DNA of 13,585 nucleotides from Phycisphaeraceae bacterium (GTDB taxonomy: Bacteria; Planctomycetota; Phycisphaerae; Phycisphaerales; Phycisphaeraceae), in the NCBI GenBank assembly GCA_020850375.1, contig JADZET010000322.1, positions 1 through 13,585 of the forward strand, in the 5' to 3' direction. This document shows, piece by piece, positions 1-4,176 of the stretch; position 1 is the stretch's first letter, and each line of letters begins with the position of its first letter. Made by a program: the position numbers and the translations under genes. Below the pieces are notes generated by a model. The model searched no databases and was not told where the DNA came from. It saw nothing but the letters and a program-made list of their open reading frames with translations.

Positions 1-476
1 ACACGCTCAAACCCTTCATCGACGTCGCCCGGGCCCAGGGCAAGGGGATCTTCACCCTCGTCCGCACGAGCAACCCCCAGAGCGACGCCATCCAGAATCA
101 CCCCCTGGCCGACGGCCGCACCGTCGCTCAGATGGTCGCCGATGAAGTCTCCAAGCTGGGTCAGGCCCAGGGCATGCTAGGCCCATCCGGTTACAGCCTC
201 GTCGGCGCGGTCGTCGGCGCCACCAAGCCCGCCGACGCGGCTGACCTCCGCCGAAGGATGCCCCGCCAGATCTTCCTCGTCCCCGGCTACGGCGCCCAGG
301 GCGGCCAAGCCGACGACGTGCGGGCGTGCTTCAACCCCGACGGCCAAGGCGCCCTGATCACCGCCAGCCGCTCCGTCCTCTTCGCCTACGAAAAGACCGA
401 CACCCGCGATTGGACCAGTCCTATCGCCGCCGCCGCCGAACAGATGAAGCGTGAGATCACAGCCATCCTCGCCTGA
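1..476 (+). CDS. pyrF: Orotidine 5'-phosphate decarboxylase, C-terminal part (cut by window start)
   Basis: This is the last step of de novo UMP synthesis: cytoplasmic decarboxylation of OMP to UMP. The reading frame is open from base 3 and gives 157 residues to a TGA at 474-476; the N-terminal half, with the catalytic Asp/Lys cluster, lies outside the window. Visible family signatures are LVRTSNP near the start, GAVVGAT in the middle and FLVPGYGAQGG, the phosphate-gripping loop. These spacings fit the longer type 2 PyrF family (about 270-310 residues) rather than the short E. coli type. The C-terminal helix AAAAEQMKREITAIL completes the barrel. The gene looks intact where visible. Repeat copy A, with its hairpin, begins 20 bases after the stop and is the only terminator-like structure nearby. 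An internal ATG at 132 is not the real start, because conserved sequence continues upstream of it. Confidence 0.93.
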   Translation, partial: TLKPFIDVARAQGKGIFTLVRTSNPQSDAIQNHPLADGRTVAQMVADEVSKLGQAQGMLGPSGYSLVGAVVGATKPADAADLRRRMPRQIFLVPGYGAQGGQADDVRACFNPDGQGALITASRSVLFAYEKTDTRDWTSPIAAAAEQMKREITAILA

Positions 477-496
477 CACCGCCGTCGTCCTGTCTT

Positions 497-535
497 ACCC
501 CCTCCCTCCCAGGGAGGGGCTGGGGGAGGGTTGAG
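497..535 (+). repeat. G-rich palindromic repeat, copy A (hairpin plus G-quadruplex motif)
   Basis: A perfect 9-bp inverted repeat, CCCCTCCCT (499-507) and AGGGAGGGG (511-519) with a 3-base loop, overlaps a four-run G motif, GGGAGGGGCTGGGGGAGGG, at 512-530. Bases 501-531 are identical to 972-1002 (copy B), and the whole unit is matched in inverted orientation at 1083-1121 (copy C). It lies just after pyrF and before the DUF559 remnant. It resembles REP-like intergenic repeats. A role as a 3'-end or terminator structure for pyrF is possible, but there is no T-run after the stem. Confidence 0.85.
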
Positions 536-599
536 CCTAGCCCACCAACCAGCGCCCATCTCCCCAACCAATCGCTCATCTCCCAATCAAAGAGCCCCC

Positions 600-1010
600 A
601 TGCCTTCCCCTCGTCGCCGCCTCTCTCAGGTCCAAACCAACCGCGCCCGCCAGCTTCGTCGGCAGGCACGATCCCCGAACGGGTGCTCTGGGGCCGACTC
701 CGCGCCGGCCGCGCCATGGGCCTCAAATTTCGCAGACAAGCCCCCCTTGGCCCGTACATCGCGGATTTCTACTGCCCAGCCGCCCACCTTGTGATTGAGA
801 TCGACGGTCTGAGCCATGTTGGACGCATTCGAGAGGACCACCGAAGATCAGCGTATCTCGAACAACAAGGCTACCGCGTAATTCGCTACACAAATGACCA
901 GATGGTTCAGGATCTGGACGCCGTGTTGGAAGACATTGTGCGCCAAGTCCATCGCATCCTAACCCTCCCTGCCTCCCTCCCAGGGAGGGGCTGGGGGAGG
1001 GTCGAGCGCC
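600..1010 (+). pseudogene. DUF559 (Vsr-like endonuclease fold) protein, frameshifted remnant
   Basis: DUF559 proteins are small (about 110-130 residues) and carry a very-short-patch-repair-like PD-(D/E)XK nuclease fold; their cellular role is not settled. Translation from ATG 600 gives the usual basic N-terminus ending in RARQLRRQA. At about base 668 the family match jumps one frame, continuing as TIPERVLWGRLRAGRAMGLK, then FRRQAPLGPYIADFYC, LVIEIDGLSH and GYRVIRYTNDQ. The putative acidic/metal residues (D of IADFYC, E and D of VIEIDG, H of LSH) are retained. One missing base near 665-670 explains the shift, and I see no slippery heptamer. The second frame has no stop where the family should end. 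It stays open through repeat B, repeat C and the antisense of the tRNA, so a native stop is also gone. A GTG at 683 in the second frame is open, but a protein from it would lack the N-terminal helix. The remnant is bracketed by repeats A, B and C, which suggests it arrived with them. The right boundary is approximate. Confidence 0.8.
968..1007 (+). repeat. G-rich palindromic repeat, copy B (direct copy of A)
   Basis: Bases 972-1002 are identical to 501-531 of copy A. The hairpin stem is shortened to 7 bp (CCTCCCT 972-978, AGGGAGG 982-988) because the outer two bases of the left arm differ. The G-quadruplex motif at 983-1001 is unchanged. Both copies continue with a GAGC close behind, and a further 10-base match (CAACCAATCG) lies 33-34 bases after each copy (565-574 and 1035-1044). 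The duplicated unit may therefore once have been about 80 bp. The copy overlaps the degraded 3' end of the DUF559 frame, which reads LPASLPGRGWG there. Confidence 0.85.
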
Positions 1011-1082
1011 GAATAGCCATGCTCTTTCGTCACACAACCAATCGGCATGCTGCGAAAATCAGGCCTTTGATATGTTTGGTCA

Positions 1083-1121
1083 GCAACCCTCCCCTAACCC
1101 CTCCCTGGAAGGGAGGGGAAT
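1083..1121 (-). repeat. G-rich palindromic repeat, copy C (inverted relative to A and B)
   Basis: Read on the minus strand this copy has a 9-bp perfect stem (forward 1098-1106 with 1110-1118, 3-base loop), then GGGAGGGGTTAGGGGAGGG (1105-1087). That motif matches copy A at 17 of 19 positions. It lies about 30 bases downstream of the 3' end of tRNA-Thr(TGT) on the same strand. Together with copy A it forms imperfect inverted repeats around the DUF559 remnant. No T-run follows the stem. Confidence 0.8.
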
Positions 1122-1150
1122 CATCATCCGGTCGCCATCGCCACCCTCAA

Positions 1151-1223
1151 AGCCACCTGTCGGATTTGAACCGACGACCTGCAGTTTACAAAACTGCTGC
1201 TCTACCAACTGAGCTAAGGTGGC
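1151..1223 (-). tRNA. tRNA-Thr (anticodon TGT)
   Basis: A complete 73-base cloverleaf reads from 1223 to 1151. Acceptor arms GCCACCT and AGGTGGC pair perfectly, with discriminator T. The D arm is GCTC...GAGC, the anticodon arm GCAGT-TTTGTAA-ACTGC and the T arm GTCGG-TTCAAAT-CCGAC, with a 5-base variable loop AGGTC. The anticodon TGT reads ACA (Thr) and related codons. The 3' CCA is not encoded. Its acceptor stem, T-loop start and variable loop match the second Thr tRNA in this window. It lies 137 bases downstream of the antiporter gene on the same strand and might be co-transcribed with it or have its own promoter; I could not identify a clear one. Confidence 0.97.
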
Positions 1224-1227
1224 GGCG

Positions 1228-1245
1228 GGCCCGGCTTCCCGGGCC
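1228..1245. other. GC-rich hairpin between the antiporter gene and tRNA-Thr(TGT)
   Basis: A perfect 7-bp inverted repeat GGCCCGG (1228-1234) / CCGGGCC (1239-1245) with loop CTTC ends 4 bases before the tRNA 5' end on the minus strand. No T-run follows on either strand, so it is a poor intrinsic terminator. It could be a tRNA-leader structure or a chance product of high GC. The rest of 1246-1360 holds nothing I recognise. Confidence 0.4.
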
Positions 1246-1360
1246 TTCGGCCTTCCATATTAACCCCCATCCTCCCGGTCCTCTACCGTCCGATCGGCTA
1301 GACCCTCCCGCCCACTCGAGTGCGGGCCGGGCGCCAGCGTCGCGGCCGATCCCGCCATCC

Positions 1361-3130
1361 CTAAACGGACGACGCCGAGGAGAGGAATTCCTGGCGAATC
1401 CGGGTGGTCTCGCGCTGGATGGTCTGGTGGTCCGCCCCCTGATCAGAAAGCACCAATTGGGCCAGGGCCACGGCCGCCTCAGCCTCCTCGTAGCAGGCGG
1501 CGTCGGCCCCGGCCTGCATCAGCTCCTGCCGCTCGGCCAGGTAGCGGGCCCGGACGAAGATCTTGACCGAGGGGTTGACCAGCCGGGCCGCGGCGATCAG
1601 CGGGCCCCGGTTGGTCGAGTGCGGCAGGGTGATCACCAGGTGCGTGGCCCCGTCGAGCACCTCGCGCATCACCTCGAGGTTGTAGGCGTCGCCGTACAGC
1701 GCCACCCGTCCCTGACGTGTCAGGGTCTGGACGGTGTCGAGGTTCATGTCCACCACCACCGGCTCGAGGCCGTGACGCATCAGGATCGCGTCGGCCGTGC
1801 GTCCCACCGGGCCGTAGCCCACGATCACCGCCCGCGGCCGCGACGGCCGGTGGAGCTGTTCACAGGCCTGTTCATTGAGCCGGCGCTCCCGGCGGTCCGC
1901 CCGGCCGTTGAGCCACCGCCAGATCATCTTCCGGCCGTGCAGCCACGACTCGACGGGTTCCAGCCACCGGAACAGCAGCGGGTTGAGCGTGATCGACACC
2001 AGGGCGCAGGCCACGAGCATGTGGTGGGCCGATTCGCTGAGCAGCCCATGATCCCGGGCCAGCTCCGCGAGGATGAACGAGAACTCTCCGATCTGCGCCA
2101 ACCCCAACGCCACGGTCAGCGCCGTCCGCGCCGGGTAGCCGATGGCCGCGACGATCAGCAGCGCCGCCAGCGGTTTGCCGATCATCACGATCCCCAATCC
2201 CGCCAGCACCAGCACCGGCTCCCGCCAGATGAAGCTGGGGTCGAACAGCATCCCCACCGAGCAGAAGAACAGCACCGCGAAGGCGTCGCGCATCGGCAGG
2301 GCGTCGGCCGCCGCCTGTTTCGACACCGGCGACTGGCCCACCACCATCCCGGCCAGGAATGCTCCCAGGGCCATCGATGCCCCGAAGACGTACTGCGACC
2401 CCGCCGCGATGGCGATGGCCATCACCAGCACCGTCAGTGTGAACAGCTCACGCGATCGCAGCCGGGCCACCCGCACCATGATCCACGGGATGACTTTCGA
2501 CCCGGCCAGCAGCAGGATCGCCACCAGGGCCCCGAGCTTGAGCATCGCCATCAGCAGCGCCCACGCCCAGCCGCCCGCGCCGGCCGCGGCATGCCCCGCC
2601 TCCCCGACCGCCCCGGTCCCCAGCACCGGGATCAGCACGAGCACCACCACCGTCAGCACGTCCTCGACGATCAGCCAGCCCACCGCCACGTGCCCGTGCA
2701 CGGTGTCCAGCAGGCGATTGTCCATCAGCACGCGCATCAGCACGACGGTGCTCGCCACCGCCATGGCCATGCCCAGCACCAGGCCGGACTTGAGCGGCCA
2801 GCCCAGCGCCACGGCCACCGCGGCGCCCAGCAGCGTCGCCGCCAGGCTCTGCCCGATCGCGCCGGGGATCGCAACGTTCCGCACCGCCAGCAGGTCATGC
2901 AGATGAAAGTGCAGCCCCACCCCGAACATCAGCAGGATCACGCCGATCTCGGCCAACTGCGCCGCCAGCCCGGCGTCCCCCACGAACCCCGGCGTGTGCG
3001 GCCCGATGACCACCCCCGCCAGCAGGTACCCGACGATCGGCGAGAGCCGGAGTTTTTGCGTGATGATCCCCAGGACCCAGGCGGCTGTGAACGCGGCGGC
3101 GATGGTCGTGATCAGGGGCAGATCGTGCAT
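1361..3130 (-). CDS. ybaL: YbaL/Kef-type monovalent cation:proton antiporter (CPA2) with TrkA-N domain
   Basis: This 589-residue inner-membrane protein resembles E. coli YbaL along its length, including the N-terminus PLITTI, the loop RLSPIVGYLLAGVVIGP and ILLMFGVGLHFHL. The family exchanges K+ (or Na+) for protons across the cytoplasmic membrane and is gated by a soluble nucleotide-binding domain. Residues about 5-390 form the hydrophobic exchanger domain of roughly 12 helices. The ion-binding acidic pair is E156-D157 in GWLIVEDV. Residues about 434-550 form the RCK/TrkA-N domain with the dinucleotide loop GYGPVG (438-443) and the acidic residue D461 ending the second strand. A mostly charged linker (about 391-432) joins them. 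The ATG at 3130 is preceded by GTGAGG about 5-10 bases upstream, a reasonable ribosome site. The gene lies 119 bases downstream of marC on the same strand. A TTGAAA (forward 3203-3208) in that gap could be a -35 box, but its partner is poor. The physiological cation cannot be told from sequence; the symbol reflects family likeness. Confidence 0.9.
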   Translation of the reverse strand: MHDLPLITTIAAAFTAAWVLGIITQKLRLSPIVGYLLAGVVIGPHTPGFVGDAGLAAQLAEIGVILLMFGVGLHFHLHDLLAVRNVAIPGAIGQSLAATLLGAAVAVALGWPLKSGLVLGMAMAVASTVVLMRVLMDNRLLDTVHGHVAVGWLIVEDVLTVVVLVLIPVLGTGAVGEAGHAAAGAGGWAWALLMAMLKLGALVAILLLAGSKVIPWIMVRVARLRSRELFTLTVLVMAIAIAAGSQYVFGASMALGAFLAGMVVGQSPVSKQAAADALPMRDAFAVLFFCSVGMLFDPSFIWREPVLVLAGLGIVMIGKPLAALLIVAAIGYPARTALTVALGLAQIGEFSFILAELARDHGLLSESAHHMLVACALVSITLNPLLFRWLEPVESWLHGRKMIWRWLNGRADRRERRLNEQACEQLHRPSRPRAVIVGYGPVGRTADAILMRHGLEPVVVDMNLDTVQTLTRQGRVALYGDAYNLEVMREVLDGATHLVITLPHSTNRGPLIAAARLVNPSVKIFVRARYLAERQELMQAGADAACYEEAEAAVALAQLVLSDQGADHQTIQRETTRIRQEFLSSASSV

Positions 3131-3249
3131 AAAACCTCACGGCTCGGGGGTCGACCAGGGGTTCGGCAATCACCGCCAGACGGTAGGGTCAGGGGCCCGT
3201 CGTTTCAAGAAAGAGTTTTTCCAGTGCCGAGCGATCCCGCCGCGGTGGG

Positions 3250-3870
3250 TCAGCCCCGCAGCCCCGGCAAGAGCTCCAGCACCCCGTCAGCCATGAACTG
3301 CACGGCCACCGACGCGAGGATCAGCCCCATCACCCGGCTGAAGATGTTGATCCCCGTCCGCCCCAGCAGCTTGTGCAGGCGGTTCGCCCCACGGAGTAGC
3401 GCGTAGATCAGCGACGTCGAGAGAAGGATCGCCGCCAGCACGCTGATCCGCCGGAACCATGTCGTGGCGTCCTGGGCCAGCAGGATCACCGTCGTGATCG
3501 ACCCCGGGCCGACGAGGATGGGAATGGCCAACGGCACGATCGACGTCGAGGCCCGGTCCGGCAGTTCGCGGGCCTCCTCGGGCGTGTGCTTGACCCGGCT
3601 GATGTCGCCATGCAGCATCGTGATGCCCATCAAGAGCAGCAGGATCCCGCCCGCCACGCGGAAGGCCGGCAGGGTGATCCCGAAGAACAGCAGGATGCCG
3701 TGGCCCAGCAGCGCGAAGACCAGCAGCGCCACCAGCACAGCCAGGCTCGTCTCCCGGACGATCTTGGGTGACCCCTCGGGCGCCACGGCCAGGTAGATCG
3801 GCAGCGCCCCGAGCGGGTTGAGGATGGCCAATAGGCTCAGGAAGGCGGTCAGGGCGAAGGACCAGTCCAT
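3250..3870 (-). CDS. marC: MarC-family integral membrane protein
   Basis: This is a 206-residue polytopic membrane protein of the MarC/UPF0056 family, usually about 200-220 residues with six predicted helices. The family name comes from the E. coli mar locus, but a role in antibiotic resistance was not upheld and the substrate is unknown. Typical features are the N-terminal FLSLLAILNPLGALPIYL, the segment GILLLLMGITMLHG and the motif IPLAIPILVGPGSITTVILL (here VPLAIPILVGPGSI). C-terminal helices ISVLAAILLSTSLIYAL and MGLILASVAVQFMADGVLE follow. I chose ATG 3870 because it gives the standard N-terminus; the frame stays open upstream to 4122, but that stretch crosses tRNA-Thr(CGT) and is spurious. 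The ribosome site is weak. It starts 59 bases downstream of the tRNA on the same strand and is followed by the antiporter gene, so a shared transcript is plausible. Confidence 0.92.
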   Translation of the reverse strand: MDWSFALTAFLSLLAILNPLGALPIYLAVAPEGSPKIVRETSLAVLVALLVFALLGHGILLFFGITLPAFRVAGGILLLLMGITMLHGDISRVKHTPEEARELPDRASTSIVPLAIPILVGPGSITTVILLAQDATTWFRRISVLAAILLSTSLIYALLRGANRLHKLLGRTGINIFSRVMGLILASVAVQFMADGVLELLPGLRG

Positions 3871-3929
3871 GGCGGTCGCCTGCGTGGGACGGTGACGTGA
3901 AACGGATCGAGGGGGAGATGAACGGCCAA

Positions 3930-4001
3930 AGCCACCTGTGGGACTTGAACCCACGACCTGTGCTTTACGAAAGCACCGCTCTACCGCTGAGCTAAGGTGG
4001 C
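3930..4001 (-). tRNA. tRNA-Thr (anticodon CGT)
   Basis: A complete 72-base cloverleaf reads from 4001 to 3930. The acceptor stem GCCACCT/AGGTGGC with discriminator T is identical to that of the TGT isoacceptor. The D arm has one base fewer in its loop, the anticodon arm is GTGCT-TTCGTAA-AGCAC, and the T arm is GTGGG-TTCAAGT-CCCAC. Anticodon CGT reads ACG (Thr), a common codon in a high-GC genome. CCA is not encoded. It is followed after 59 bases by marC on the same strand. Confidence 0.97.
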
Positions 4002-4015
4002 GTGCGGGACGGCTG

Positions 4016-4021
4016 ATTTTA
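4016..4021 (-). promoter_or_regulatory. Possible -10 box for tRNA-Thr(CGT)
   Basis: TAAAAT on the minus strand is a 5/6 match to TATAAT and lies 14 bases before the tRNA 5' end. It would give a leader of only a few bases. No convincing -35 box stands 16-18 bases upstream. It is the only AT-rich hexamer in this GC-rich stretch. Confidence 0.4.
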
Positions 4022-4043
4022 TCGGGCCGACCGCGTGCCGGCT

Positions 4044-4144
4044 GTTTCACGAAACCGGCGGACCCCTTCCAGATCGACCGAGAGGGGTCGATCAGATTAG
4101 CCAGCCCATGCCCGATGGTCAAAGAACCGGTTCATCGGGACCAT
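4044..4144. other. Cluster of inverted repeats upstream of the CHASE2 cyclase gene
   Basis: Several inverted repeats lie in the 175-base gap between the tRNA and the cyclase gene. These are GTTTC-AC-GAAAC (4044-4055), GATCGACC/GGTCGATC (4072-4079 with 4086-4093, 6-base loop), CCCGATG/CATCGGG (4111-4117 with 4133-4139) around the palindrome AACCGGTT (4125-4132), and ATGGTC/GACCAT (4115-4120 with 4139-4144). The last two pairs cannot form at once, and GACCCC (4061-4066) can compete for GGGGTC (4084-4089). I match this to no riboswitch class. It may hold operator sites or a structured leader. Confidence 0.5.
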
Positions 4145-4176
4145 GCGATTGGCCGTGGCGGGCGTTTGTGGGCAGA

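Noticed and set aside
497..1121. CRISPR array or spacer-repeat structure
   Set aside because: There are only three repeat copies, one of them inverted, with unequal spacing of about 470 and 110 bases and no cas genes.
683..3406. A continuous plus-strand frame of 907 codons
   Set aside because: Only the first 100 or so codons are DUF559. The rest reads through repeats and the antisense of tRNA-Thr(TGT), ybaL and part of marC, giving an Arg/His/Pro/Gln-rich translation typical of a high-GC shadow frame.
3871..4122. N-terminal extension of marC up to the ATG at 4122
   Set aside because: It would translate through tRNA-Thr(CGT). MarC homologues start at the MDWSFALTAFL segment.
4061..4144. Known riboswitch class upstream of the cyclase gene
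   Set aside because: The stems do not match any conserved core I know, for example cyclic di-GMP, and the gene is not of a type usually controlled by one.
3997..4176. N-terminal extension of the CHASE2 protein from 3997
   Set aside because: It begins inside the tRNA acceptor stem and crosses the inverted-repeat cluster. The hydrophobic anchor follows naturally from ATG 4177.
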